DNA from: Phosphoribacter sp037046615
GTDB taxonomy: Bacteria; Actinomycetota; Actinomycetes; Actinomycetales; Dermatophilaceae
Assembly: GCA_037046615.1 (NCBI GenBank)
Contig: JBAOHD010000032.1
Span: 1 to 64,000 of the forward strand
DNA: 64,000 bases
Direction of reading: 5' to 3'
The position numbers were made by a program, and so were the translations under genes. Positions 36,047-45,457 of the stretch are shown in pieces (within the stretch, counting starts at the first letter, position 1; each line of letters begins with the position of its first letter). The notes under the pieces were generated by a model. That model was not told the DNA's origin and searched no databases. It worked only from the letters and a program-made list of their open reading frames with translations.

Positions 36047-37432
36047 GTGACCCGGGGGGAGAACGATTCGACCATTGCGACGACGGCGGCCTCGACGCCA
36101 CCGTCGCGTGACCGCTGGGCTGACGCCCTGCGCGTGGGCTCCCTGCTCGTCGTCATCATTGGGCATTGGTTCATGGTGGCGGTGACCCCCGACGGCGAGA
36201 TCAGCAACGCCCTCAAGATCATCCCGGCGCTCCAGCCGGTCACGTGGGTGCTGCAGGTCATGCCGTTGTTCTTCCTCGTGGGCGGGGTCGCGCACGCGCA
36301 CACCCTCGATCGGCTCGCCTCCCAGCCCGGCACGACCCGAGGCCGGTATGCCGCGTTCATCCGCGCCCGCGCGGTGCGCCTCATGCGGCCGACGCTTGCC
36401 TTCCTGGCTGTCTGGGTCTTGCTCGGGGCGATCGCCCACCTGGCCGGCTTCACCCGCGGTGGACAGGGTCGACTCGTCACCGCAGCTTTGGTCATGGTGC
36501 CCCAGTTGCTGTGGTTCGTGGGGATCTACCTCGGGATCGCGGCGTTCGCCCCGGCGATGTATCGCGCCCACCAGCGGTGGGGGCGATGGGCCGCCGGGGC
36601 GCTGGTGACGGCAGCGGTGGTCGTCGACATGGTGCGCTTCGGCGCCGGCCTCGGCATCGTTGGCAACCTCAACTTCGCGCTCGTCTGGCTCGCGCTGCAC
36701 CAGCTCGGGTTCGCGTGGCGAGACGGCACGCTCACACGTCGAGGTGCGTGGCTGCTCACCGCGGTCGGCACCGCCGGTCTCCTTGGCCGCGGTGACCTTG
36801 GGTCCCTACCCCACCTCGATGGTCGGCCTGCCGGGCGACGAGATCTCCAACATGGCGCCACCCACCGTGGCCCTCCTGGCCCAAGGGCTTGCCCTGATCG
36901 GCGTGGCCGCCCTCGCCCGCCCCGTCATGGCCCGCGTGCTCGCACGCCCCCGGACATGGCGCCTCGTCGTCACCGCCGGCGCCTTCGCGATGACCGCCTT
37001 CCTCTGGCACCTCACCGCGCTGCTGGCAACCCTGCTCACGACGCGGGGGCTCGGCGTGCCTTTGCCCGAGGTCGGCACCGCCGCCTGGTGGTGGACCCGG
37101 CCGCTCTGGGTCGGTGCGCTCGCCATCCCCACTGCGGCCCTAGTGGCGGCCTTCCTTCGCTTCGACCTGCCCTCTGCGAGCGGGCGCGGACGAGGGGCTG
37201 GGAGCGGCGCGGACGGCATACTCGCCGAATCCCGGAGCTGGGTCGACGCGCTGGCGGCGGTGGCGACCGTCGTCACCGTCTTCGGCGTCCTCATGGTGTC
37301 GATCGTCGGCGTCGACATCCTGGGCAACCGGCCGCAGTTCTTCCTCGTCGGTGCGGTGACCCCCGTGGTCGCCTTCGTGGTCCTCGCCGTCGGGCTCGTG
37401 CTCCTCATTGCAGGTATGCCGCCCGCGGATGA
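36047..37432 (+). CDS. Acyltransferase-3 family membrane protein (frameshifted)
   Basis: A ~460-residue integral membrane acyltransferase with ten or so helices. The N-terminal A-D-A-L-R-V-G-S-L-L-V-V-I-I-G-H-W matches the catalytic-His helix of the family, and P-L-F-F-L-V-G-G-V follows. Such proteins acylate sugars or envelope molecules; substrate unknown. The frame changes near 36785, and must change back before the likely TGA at 37432; the alternative frame runs on antisense to the next gene and is not credible. The start is GTG 36047. Confidence 0.7.
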   Translation: MTRGENDSTIATTAASTPPSRDRWADALRVGSLLVVIIGHWFMVAVTPDGEISNALKIIPALQPVTWVLQVMPLFFLVGGVAHAHTLDRLASQPGTTRGRYAAFIRARAVRLMRPTLAFLAVWVLLGAIAHLAGFTRGGQGRLVTAALVMVPQLLWFVGIYLGIAAFAPAMYRAHQRWGRWAAGALVTAAVVVDMVRFGAGLGIVGNLNFALVWLALHQLGFAWRDGTLTRRGAWLLTAVGTAGLLGRGDLGSLPHLDGRPAGRRDLQHGATHRGPPGPRACPDRRGRPRPPRHGPRARTPPDMAPRRHRRRLRDDRLPLAPHRAAGNPAHDAGARRAFARGRHRRLVVDPAALGRCARHPHCGPSGGLPSLRPALCERARTRGWERRGRHTRRIPELGRRAGGGGDRRHRLRRPHGVDRRRRHPGQPAAVLPRRCGDPRGRLRGPRRRARAPHCRYAARG

Positions 37433-37450
37433 CTCCGCAGCCGGCATACC
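37413..37450. terminator. Terminator hairpin with octamer arms
   Basis: GGTATGCCG (37413-37421) pairs with CGGCATACC (37442-37450), with a further 5-bp inner stem, between the convergent acyltransferase and acyl-CoA dehydrogenase genes. Both outer arms are copies of the iterated octamer. Confidence 0.7.
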
Positions 37451-37463
37451 CGGCATCAACGGC

Positions 37464-39332
37464 TTAGAAGGCGGCCTCCGGGACGTCCATGAGCGCGTTG
37501 TCGGTCGCCTCGGCCATGGCACGCTCGGCGGCCAAGCGGGGGAGCACCTGGCGGGCATAGAACCGGGCCGCCGCGACCTTGCCCTGGTAGAAGGCCTCGT
37601 CCTTGGGGTTGCTGCCGGCGTCGAGCGCCGCGAGGGCGACCTCGGCCTGACGCAGCAGGAGCCACCCGACGACGAGATCGCCGGCGCCGAGCAGGAGGCG
37701 CGTCGTGTTTTGCGCGACCTTGTAGAGATTGCGCAGGTCGCCGCCGGTGCGCGGGTCGGAGCCGAAGGCAGCACCGGCCATGAAGCCGACGATGCCCTGG
37801 ACGTCATCGAGGGCCTTGGCGAGCAGCTCGCGCTCGGTGTCGAGGGCGCCCTTGCTCGCGCCGAGGTCCTTGGCGAACTGCTGGATCTGCATCGACAAGG
37901 CAGTCATCGACTGGCCGTGGTCTTTGACGATCTTGCGGAAGAAGAAGTCAAGGCCTTGGATCGCGGTCGTGCCCTCATAGAGGGTGTCGATCTTGGCGTC
38001 CCGGACGTATTGCTCGACGGGATACTCCTGGAGGAAGCCCGACCCGCCGAAGGTCTGCAGCGACTCGGTGCCAAGCAGCACCCACGCCCGCTCACTGCCG
38101 AGGCCCTTGACGATGGGCAGGAGGAGATCGCTCATCCGCGCGGCGAGATCGGCCGTCGAGCCCTTCTCGGGGTGACGCGTCGGGTCGCCATCGGTGGCGA
38201 GTTCGACAGCGTCCTGCTGGGTCGCGGTGTAGAGCACGAGCGCACGCAGCCCCTCGGCATACGCCTTCTGCAGCATGAGCGAGCGGCGCACGTCGGGGTG
38301 GTGAGTGATCGTGACGCGGGGGGCGTCCTTGGCCGGCGTCGTGAGGTCGGCGCCTTGGACGCGCGCCTTGGCGTAGTCGAGCGCGTTGAGGTAACCCGTC
38401 GAGAGCGTCGCAATCGCCTTGGTGCCCACGAACATCCTGGCGCCCTCGATGATGTGGAACATCTGCGCGATGCCGTCGTGGACGTCACCGAGGAGGGTCC
38501 CGATCGCTGGTGCGCCGTCGCCGAAAGTGACCTCGCAGGTCGTCGAGACCTTGAGGCCCATCTTGTGCTCGACGTTGGTGACATAGACGCCGTTGCGCTC
38601 GCCGAGCGCCCCGGTCTCGAGGTCGACGTGGAACTTCGGGACGATAAACAGCGAGAGGCCCTTGGTGCCGGCGACTGCGCCCTCAGGTCGGGCGAGGACG
38701 TAGTGGACGATGTTGTCGCACATGTCGGACTCGGCCGAGGTGATGAACCGCTTGACGCCGGTGATGTGCCACGTGCCGTCAGGCTGCTGGACCGCCTTGG
38801 CACGACCGGCCCCGACGTCGGAGCCTGCGTCTGGCTCGGTCAGCACCATCGTCGTATGCCAGGCATTGTCGACAATGTGCTTGGCGAGCTTCTTCTGGTC
38901 GTCAGTGCCCATGTGCCACAACAGTTTTGCGAAGGAGAACGTCGCGCCATACATGTGGATCGCGGGGTTGGCGCCGCACACCATCTCGGCCACGGCCCAG
39001 CGCAGCGACGGGGGCACGACCATCCCGCCGAGCTCCACCGGAGTGTCCAAGCGGCCCCACTCGCCGTCGAGGTAGGCGCGATAGGACTTCTTGAATGACT
39101 CGGGGATCGTGACCGTCTTGGTCGCCGGGTCATAGACCGGCGGGTTGCGGTCGCTGTCGACGAGGCTCGCGGCGAGCTCGTTCTCGGCCAGTCGGGCGAT
39201 CTCGCCAAGGATGTCCTTGGCGGATTCGACGTCGAGGTCCTCGTAGATGCCGGTGCCGAGGATGTCCTGTCGCCCGAATACCTCAAAGAGGTTGAACTCG
39301 ATGTCGCGGACGTTTGCCTTGTAGTGACCCAT
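37464..39332 (-). CDS. Acyl-CoA dehydrogenase, long form
   Basis: A 622-residue acyl-CoA dehydrogenase of the extended actinobacterial FadE type. It has the FAD-binding signature L-T-E-P-D-A-G-S-D-V-G (~residue 175), F-I-T-S-A-E, Q-T-F-G-G-S-G-F-L-Q-E-Y-P-V-E-Q-Y-V-R-D, and the catalytic-Glu segment Y-E-G-T-T-A-I-Q. It carries out the FAD-dependent first step of beta-oxidation, passing electrons to ETF. The start at 39332 is chosen because M-G-H-Y-K-A-N-V-R-D is the family N-terminus; a 36-residue upstream extension is unlike it. The frame is fully intact. Confidence 0.9.
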   Translation of the reverse strand: MGHYKANVRDIEFNLFEVFGRQDILGTGIYEDLDVESAKDILGEIARLAENELAASLVDSDRNPPVYDPATKTVTIPESFKKSYRAYLDGEWGRLDTPVELGGMVVPPSLRWAVAEMVCGANPAIHMYGATFSFAKLLWHMGTDDQKKLAKHIVDNAWHTTMVLTEPDAGSDVGAGRAKAVQQPDGTWHITGVKRFITSAESDMCDNIVHYVLARPEGAVAGTKGLSLFIVPKFHVDLETGALGERNGVYVTNVEHKMGLKVSTTCEVTFGDGAPAIGTLLGDVHDGIAQMFHIIEGARMFVGTKAIATLSTGYLNALDYAKARVQGADLTTPAKDAPRVTITHHPDVRRSLMLQKAYAEGLRALVLYTATQQDAVELATDGDPTRHPEKGSTADLAARMSDLLLPIVKGLGSERAWVLLGTESLQTFGGSGFLQEYPVEQYVRDAKIDTLYEGTTAIQGLDFFFRKIVKDHGQSMTALSMQIQQFAKDLGASKGALDTERELLAKALDDVQGIVGFMAGAAFGSDPRTGGDLRNLYKVAQNTTRLLLGAGDLVVGWLLLRQAEVALAALDAGSNPKDEAFYQGKVAAARFYARQVLPRLAAERAMAEATDNALMDVPEAAF

Positions 39333-39540
39333 CGATCTGTCCTTCGCGTGTGACGGGCGAGCCGGGTGCCAGACAGGGGTATGCCGTGTCGTTCCCATAA
39401 TCCTACTGGCGAGTAACAAACGCAAGGAGAAGTGTGTCACGCGCCGTGGGCGGGCACTGTGAGCGCGCTGAATGGGTACGGATGCTCATGACGGCGGGGG
39501 GTGCTTGCCCATAGGTTCAGGGGTCAACGAAGGGAGAGGC

Positions 39541-39852
39541 GTGAGCGACGGTTACAGCGTCACCGCATCAGCGGCGTCCGCGACAGGAGTGGGCATCGCA
39601 GCGCTCAAGGCCCCGTGCGACACGACGGCGCGGTCACTGCGCGACGTGGGCTTCGCTGCCGGCGGCACGATCACCATCGCCGCCGAGGCGCGCGGCTACC
39701 TCGCGGCCTGGGCCGACGCGACGGCAGCCCTGGCAGCTGGGCTCGGCTATCTCGGGTCGGGCGTCCAGCGAGCTGCCACGGCATACCGCGCCACTGACGA
39801 CCAGGCGGCGGTGGCGTTCACCCGCACCAGCCGCAAGATCCCCAACCTCTGA
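39541..39852 (+). CDS. Small WXG100/ESX-like helical protein (103 aa)
   Basis: An Ala-rich, mostly helical ~100-residue protein without signal peptide, starting at GTG 39541 after GGGAGAGG. Size and helical character, and its place just before an LXG-like/DUF1023 gene, resemble small type VII secretion partners. No strict W-x-G motif is seen. Part of a three-gene cluster (39541-42396). Confidence 0.55.
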   Translation: MSDGYSVTASAASATGVGIAALKAPCDTTARSLRDVGFAAGGTITIAAEARGYLAAWADATAALAAGLGYLGSGVQRAATAYRATDDQAAVAFTRTSRKIPNL

Positions 39853-39866
39853 CATGGGCCGTTGAC

Positions 39867-41844
39867 ATGCAGGTTCGTGACGACGGTGGTGGGGGCGGCC
39901 CCTACGCCTACCTCGGTGACCACCCGTCCGCGGTGTCGGCCATGGCACACACCCTGCACGCCGGCTCGGCCAACCTCGGCAGGGTCGCGAGCGACGCCGA
40001 CGCCCAGGTGCCCCGCCTGCGGGCGGCGTGGACCGACGGCAGCGCGGGGGATCGGGCGTATGCCGTCGCGAGCCGCCTCAGCGACTTCGGCGAGGTCCTA
40101 CCACGGGGCCTTCGCTCCGGCGCGGACGCGCTCGACGACTACCACGAGGAGTTGACGCGGGGGCGCACGCTCGTCGACGACCTCAATGCGGCATACGGCG
40201 CGATCGCCCACCTCGAGCGGCGGGCAAAGTCCTTCGGGACGTGGATCGACGCGCGGGACGTCGCGGCATACGAGGAGGCGATGAGCGATTGGCGCGTGGC
40301 CGCTGCCCGCGTGGGCTACGGCTCTGTCGCCGACATCGACGCCGCCTACGCCGCGCTGAAGCGACGCATCCTCGGCGCTCGGGACTCGTGCGCGGCGGTC
40401 CTCACCGGCTTGACCCGGGACGTCCTCGGCGGCAGTCCGACTCGACTCGGCGGCCTGGCGGGGAGTATGCCGGTGGGCCTGCAGACCGCAGCCCTGGTCG
40501 ACTCCTTCATCTCCCGCGGGCTCTTGCCGCCCGAGGCGGCGACGATGACCGTCGACGAGCTCACGGCATACCTCAAGGATCATCCGGAGGTGGCCCGCAG
40601 GCTCGTCGACAACAACCCTGGGATCGGGCCGCCGGGGTCGGCGGAGTCCTTCCTGCACCAACTGCTCGGACCGCACATGAGTGCCCCGGGCACCGACATG
40701 TCGGCGGTGTTGCGCCAGCAGGCGCGCGACTACTTCGAGACGCTGACCCCGAGCGAGCAGGCGCTGGTCGGCATCCTCTTCCCGTCCGAGGTCGGCAATC
40801 TGAGCGGCGCGCCGTTCGTCGCGCCGTGACGCCGCCAACTACGTCTCGATCGTCGTGGCGCGAGAGGACCAGCAGGCCAAGGTCGACAATCTGCAGGCCC
40901 GGCTGCAATCGGTCTCACCCCTGGCCGGGCGCGGCGCCGCGAACCTCCGGGCCCAGCTCGCCGCGGAGCTGGCCGAGGCGCAGGGATTGCTCACCACCTA
41001 CGACCGGCTGGTGGCGGAGCCGCAGCGCCAGATCGTCGTCTTCGACGCTGCTCGCGGGGCGTTCGCCGAGGTCACCGGGGTGATCAGCCCGTCGACGCGC
41101 AATGTCGGCCTCATCTGCCCGGGGACGACGACGAACATGAGTGGGATCCTCGGCAATGTCGACCGCTACTCGACCTTCGTCAACGCCGCCCCCTCCGGCG
41201 AGCTCGCGATGGTCACGTGGATGGGCGGCGGCCTGCCGCAGTCGATTTTCCCGGAGGCCCTGTCCGACAGCTACTCCCGTGATCTGGGGCCGCGGCTGGC
41301 TGAGTTTTCCAAAGACCTGCGGCAGGAGGCCAACTACGGGACCGCATTCGGCTCGCCGCGCCTCACGGTGGCGGGCCACTCGTATGGTGGGGCCGTGGTG
41401 GGCATCAGCGAGACCTATGGGCTGGACGCCGACCGGGTCATGCATGTCGAGTCGGCCGGGATGGGCAACGACGTGCGCGGGATCGAGGACTATCGACCGC
41501 TCAACCCGGACGTCCGGCGGTATTCGATGACCGCCCCCGGCGACCCGATCGCCGCGGTCCAGGGCGCGGATATGTGGAGCCTCGGGCACGGCGCGGATCC
41601 CGACGAGATGCGCGGGGTGACCCGCCTTGCCACCGGCCGCGACGTCGACGGCTCGATCATGGAGGGGCCCTCCTCGCACGGCGGCGTCTTCAACGAGCGG
41701 TCCGACTCGTGGAAGAACATGTACGAAGTCTTCACGGGTGGTTCGGTTGCGGTGCGACCCCCTGACGAGACGGTCGTCCTTCCCCGTGGGGGAGTCGTCA
41801 CCGTGCCCTCGTCAGCGCCCCCGCAGATCGTCGACATCCCATGA
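39867..41844 (+). CDS. ESX-type N-terminal domain fused to DUF1023 alpha/beta hydrolase (one frameshift)
   Basis: Removing one C near 40827 joins two frames into a ~658-residue protein. Residues 1-150 are helical and WXG100/LXG-like (R-A-A-W-T-D-G-S-A-G-D-R-A). The C-terminal ~250 residues are the DUF1023 hydrolase with I-C-P-G-T-T-T-N-M and the nucleophile elbow V-A-G-H-S-Y-G-G-A-V-V-G, plus a late S-S-H-G His. Such proteins are predicted type VII secreted lipases or toxins; activity is not established here. It overlaps the lipoprotein gene by four bases (ATGA). Confidence 0.78.
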
Positions 41845-42396
41845 CCAGGAGGCGGCCCATGGCGAGCACGAGCACACGGCCCCGGCGCGGCATCCGAGCC
41901 GTGCCTCTCGCCGCCCTGGTGACTTCTGTTGCCCTTGTTGCCACCGGGTCCACCCTCACGGCGTGCACCCCGACGAAGGAGCCATCGATGGATCAGGACG
42001 AGGCCGCCGCCGTCGTGCGGGCAGAGGTGCGCGCCATGGCCGCGCAGCTCGGTCACGGGGTCACCGACTACGCCGAAAAGCTCGTGCCCTGCGAGACCAT
42101 GCCGGCCGGGTCGACGATGTCGTTCAACGTGTCCTTGCGGCTCGTGCCCGACGAGGACCGGGTCGCGCAGATGCGCGCCGGCTACCTCGCGGGCAAGGAG
42201 GCCCAGGGTTGGCGCCTGCGGGACGACAACACCCCCGACCACGCCGGGCTGGACCATCCAGGACGGCCGCGGGTTCAACATCGGCTACTTCGTCTTCCCC
42301 GGCAAAGCGCAGGGCACGGTCGGCGGCTCGGGCCCCTGCCTGCCCAAGGACGCGGGCACTCCCGCGACCCAGACCTGGTCAGGGACGTCAACCTGA
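41841..42396 (+). CDS. Putative lipoprotein (one frameshift)
   Basis: A ~184-residue protein with Arg-rich N-terminus, hydrophobic helix and lipobox L-T-A-C at ~residue 41, so it should be lipid-anchored outside the membrane. The mature part is alpha/beta-like with T-I-Q-D-G-R-G-F-N-I-G-Y-F-V near the end, reached after one extra base at ~42250. Overlap with the DUF1023 gene suggests an immunity or accessory role (inference). Starts at ATG 41841 or ATG 41859. Confidence 0.65.
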
Positions 42397-42429
42397 GCCT
42401 GGGCCGCGGGAGGGCGAGGGCGCTGCGGC

Positions 42430-43703
42430 TCACCCCTTGACGCACAGCAGCGTCGTCAGCCGGGTCACGACCTCGACGAGGTCGCGACTGCGCGGCGATG
42501 ACTGCGTCGAGATCCTTGTATGCCGCGGGGATCTCGTCGACGACGCCGGCGTCCTTGCGGCACTCGACGCCCGCGGTCTGGGCGGCGAGGTCGGCCGCTG
42601 TGAACGCGCTTGCGCGCGGCGTTGCGGCGACATCCGCCGGCCGGCCCCGTGCGAGGCCGAGCAGTAGGACGCCTCGTTGCCCAGGCCCGCGCACGACGTA
42701 GGACCCCGTCCCCATCGAGCCGGGGATGAGGCCGAGGTCGCCGGAGCCGGCCCGGATCGCGCCCTTGCGGGTCACGAGCACGTCGATGCCGTCGTAGGTC
42801 TCCTCGGCCACGTAGTTGTGGTGGCACTGGACGGTCTGCCCCGCACTCGACGGCCAGGCCACGCGCGTCGAACCATCGGCCGACGACGCCCTGGACGAGC
42901 GCCATCATCACCGCGCGGTTGCGCAGCGCGTAGTCCTGCGCCCAGAACAGGTCACGCCGGTAGGCCGTCCATCTCGGGCGTGCCCGCGAGGAACACCGCG
43001 AGGTCCCGGTCGGGCAGGTCCGGCGTTGTGCGGCAGCGCTCGCGCGGTCTCGATGTGCGCCTGCGCGAGCTGGTTGCCGATGCCGCGCGAGCCGGAGTGG
43101 AGCATGACCCAGATCGCGCCCGTCGTCGTCGGCGCACACCTCGATGAAGTGGTTGCCGCCGCCGAGCGTGCCGAGCTGCGAGCGTGCCTTGCTTCGCCTG
43201 GTCGGCGACCCGCTGGTCGAGGCCGTCGAAACCCGTCCAGAAGCCGTGCCCAGCCTTCGGCGGGGCAGTCGGCGCGCGGCATACCGAGGCTCGTCGGGTC
43301 GACGGGCGCCTGGTGACCGGCGAAGCCGACCGGGACCGCCGCGCTCGATCGCCGGCCGCAGCGGGTGCAGGTCGTCGGGCAGGTCCTCGAGGCGCAGGCT
43401 CGTGCGCACCGCGGCCATGCCGCAGCCGATGTCGACGCCGACCGCCGCCGGCGCGACCGCCTCGCGCATCGCGATGACCGAGCCGACCGTCGCGCCCTTG
43501 CCGAGGTGGACGTCGGGCATGACGCGGACGCCGACGACCCAGGGCAGCGCGCCGATATTGCGCAGCTGCGCCAGCGCAGCCGGCTCGACCTCACGCGGGT
43601 CGGCCCACATCAGCACGTCGGCGTCGGAGCCGGGCAGGCGGGTGGGGAAGTCGCGACGATTGGTCTCGGCGTCGGTCTCGGCATCGTGCGGGTGCAGGGT
43701 CAT
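42430..43703 (-). CDS. rtcB: RNA-splicing ligase RtcB (multiply frameshifted)
   Basis: RtcB joins 2',3'-cyclic phosphate and 5'-OH RNA ends using GTP and Mn2+. The family motifs appear in order across several frames: G-V-D-I-G-C-G-M-A-A (metal Asp/Cys), L-G-G-G-N-H-F-I-E-V, M-L-H-S-G-S-R-G-I-G, C-H-H-N-Y-V and the nucleotidyl-His region R-K-G-A-I-R-A-G ... I-P-G-S-M-G-T-G-S-Y-V-V-R-G. At least six frame changes occur. The corrected size (~420 residues) is normal. The ATG at 43703 has a perfect GGAGGTGA upstream. It is transcribed divergently from the carbonic-anhydrase-like gene. Confidence 0.82.
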
Positions 43704-43817
43704 GGTGAGGTCACCTCCTCGTCGGGGCCGCAGCGTTCCTCGCCGCGGCCAGCAGACCACCGTATGCCGCCCGCTGGAGCCTCGCACCTGGTTTAGGGCG
43801 CGCGGTAGCCTGCGGTG

Positions 43818-44741
43818 ATGCTCACCGACCACGTCCCGGAGGTCGAACCGAGCCGACCTCGGACCATCTCCCTGGGCCAGCTTTCGGACAAGGCGTGGCC
43901 GGGGCCCCTGTCGACGACCGACGTCGAGCTGCGGCTCGGCGAGGTCGTGTCGACGCTCGACGACTACTACGTGGCCGTGGACCCGCGTGCCAAGACCCGG
44001 TGCATCGACGGCCGACACGACCCCGACCTCGACGAGGCCAACCTCGGGCCGCAGGTGCCCGGAGGCGCCCCCGGCTCGGCGCTGGCCTATCGGCTCGGGG
44101 TCGACAAGGACGACCTCACTCGGGGGACCTTCACCGGCGACGCCGAGCTCATGATCGAGGCATATCTGCGCCTGGGACTCGCGCCAGGTGGGCACCGCGA
44201 CGACCTCGATCAGGTCGACGGCGTCGGCTGCGGTGCGATCGACGGCCTCCAGGCCGTGCTCGACTGCATGACCAACCCGCACCTCGTCGAAGACCACAAA
44301 CGCTTGGTCAAGACGATCCTCGACGTCGACTTCAACCGTGACCATTACCTGCGGGTCATGGGTGCCGGGCTCGTGCTCCAGAGCCGTTCGGTCGCCTATT
44401 TCCACGGCCGCGGCGAGATCCTCGACCTGCTGGAGCGCAAGGCGCCAGGGAGCATCTCAGTCCTGCGCGGCCGCCACTGCGAGGCATGTGTGGTGGTCAA
44501 CCTCGTCGAAGGAACCACGCTGTCGTCCAACCGATTTGCTGCCGATCACCGCGGCGCGCAGGCCTTCGGTTACGACCTGTGGCGCTCGCGGCAACTCGTG
44601 CAGGCGCTCTTCCCGATGCCTTCCCAAGAGGTCGACCGCGCCCGATTCATCCACGCCCGAGTCATGCTGACGATCGCCACCCTCATGGCCCTGACCGACG
44701 GGTCGCTGCACGTGCTCCTGCGCCTGCCGGCAGGCGCGTGA
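43818..44741 (+). CDS. Carbonic-anhydrase-like protein (CxDGR/GCG type)
   Basis: A 307-residue protein with C-I-D-G-R-H-D (~residue 60), V-P-G-G-A-P-G-S-A (~77) and V-D-G-V-G-C-G-A-I-D-G (~137). The Cys-x-Asp-x-Arg and the later Gly-Cys-Gly pattern are what the cadmium/beta-like carbonic anhydrase superfamily uses to bind metal, so a metal site of that type is likely; enzymatic activity is not shown. Its stop overlaps the GTG of kynB, so it is probably co-expressed with the kynurenine genes. A second H-C-E-A-C motif lies at ~220. Confidence 0.5.
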   Translation: MLTDHVPEVEPSRPRTISLGQLSDKAWPGPLSTTDVELRLGEVVSTLDDYYVAVDPRAKTRCIDGRHDPDLDEANLGPQVPGGAPGSALAYRLGVDKDDLTRGTFTGDAELMIEAYLRLGLAPGGHRDDLDQVDGVGCGAIDGLQAVLDCMTNPHLVEDHKRLVKTILDVDFNRDHYLRVMGAGLVLQSRSVAYFHGRGEILDLLERKAPGSISVLRGRHCEACVVVNLVEGTTLSSNRFAADHRGAQAFGYDLWRSRQLVQALFPMPSQEVDRARFIHARVMLTIATLMALTDGSLHVLLRLPAGA

Positions 44742-44746
44742 CCACG

Positions 44747-45409
44747 ATGCGGCTCTGGGACATCTCGCCGACCGTCGGGCCGGCGTCGCCGATCTTCCCC
44801 GGCGACGAGCCGTATGCCGTCCGCGAGACCGCCGCGCTCGGCCCCGGCTGCCCGGTCAACCTCACCGCGCTCACGCTGTCGCCGCATATCGGGGCGCATG
44901 TCGACGCGCCATTTCACTTCGCGGCCGACGGCGCCGACGCCGCGTCCCTCCCGCTGGAGCCCTTCCTCGGGGTATGCCGGGTGGTCCACCTCATCTCCGA
45001 CGCCCCGGACCGGCTCGTGACGGTGACGGCCCTGGAGGTGGCCCTCGGCGATGCGACCGGCGGGGTGGGAGGCGACGGGCACGGCATACCGGCTCGGATC
45101 CTCGTGCGGACCCGACATGAGGCACTCACCTTGTGGCGCAACGATTTTGCCGCCTTTCATGCCGACGCGATCCGGTGGCTGGCCGCCCGCGGTGTCACCC
45201 TCGTCGGCATCGACACCCCGTCGGTCGACCCCGCCGAGTCCACGGACCTCCCCGCGCACCACGCGCTCCGCGAGACCGGCATCGTCAACCTCGAAAACCT
45301 CGTCCTCGACGACGTGCCCCCGGGTGACTACGAACTCATCGCGCTGCCTCTGAAACTCGCCGGCGCCTGTGCGAGCCCGGTGCGCGCGATCTTGCGTACG
45401 CTGCCCTGA
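44747..45409 (+). CDS. kynB: Kynurenine formamidase (arylformamidase)
   Basis: A ~220-residue metal-dependent cyclase/formamidase that hydrolyses N-formylkynurenine. It starts L-W-D-I-S-P-T and has the metal-site motif H-I-G-A-H-V-D-A-P-F-H-F (~residue 50) and a late G-I-D-T-P-S-V-D-P. ATG 44747 places the conserved W-D-I-S at the usual spot; a GTG at 44738 overlapping the previous stop is the alternative. It stands directly before kynU and kynA, giving the complete tryptophan to anthranilate route. Confidence 0.88.
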   Translation: MRLWDISPTVGPASPIFPGDEPYAVRETAALGPGCPVNLTALTLSPHIGAHVDAPFHFAADGADAASLPLEPFLGVCRVVHLISDAPDRLVTVTALEVALGDATGGVGGDGHGIPARILVRTRHEALTLWRNDFAAFHADAIRWLAARGVTLVGIDTPSVDPAESTDLPAHHALRETGIVNLENLVLDDVPPGDYELIALPLKLAGACASPVRAILRTLP

Positions 45410-45457
45410 CCCCTCCCGCCGGAGGGGTGTGCACGGGGCCAGTGACAAAGGAGTCTC

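Noticed and set aside
36660..39098. Long plus-strand ORF of 812 codons
   Set aside because: Only its first part continues the acyltransferase. The rest is antisense to the intact acyl-CoA dehydrogenase and has no recognisable motif.
42465..44405. 646-codon minus-strand ORF as one gene
   Set aside because: Its upstream part is antisense to the carbonic-anhydrase-like gene. Only fragments from 43703 downward match RtcB, and those pass through several frames.
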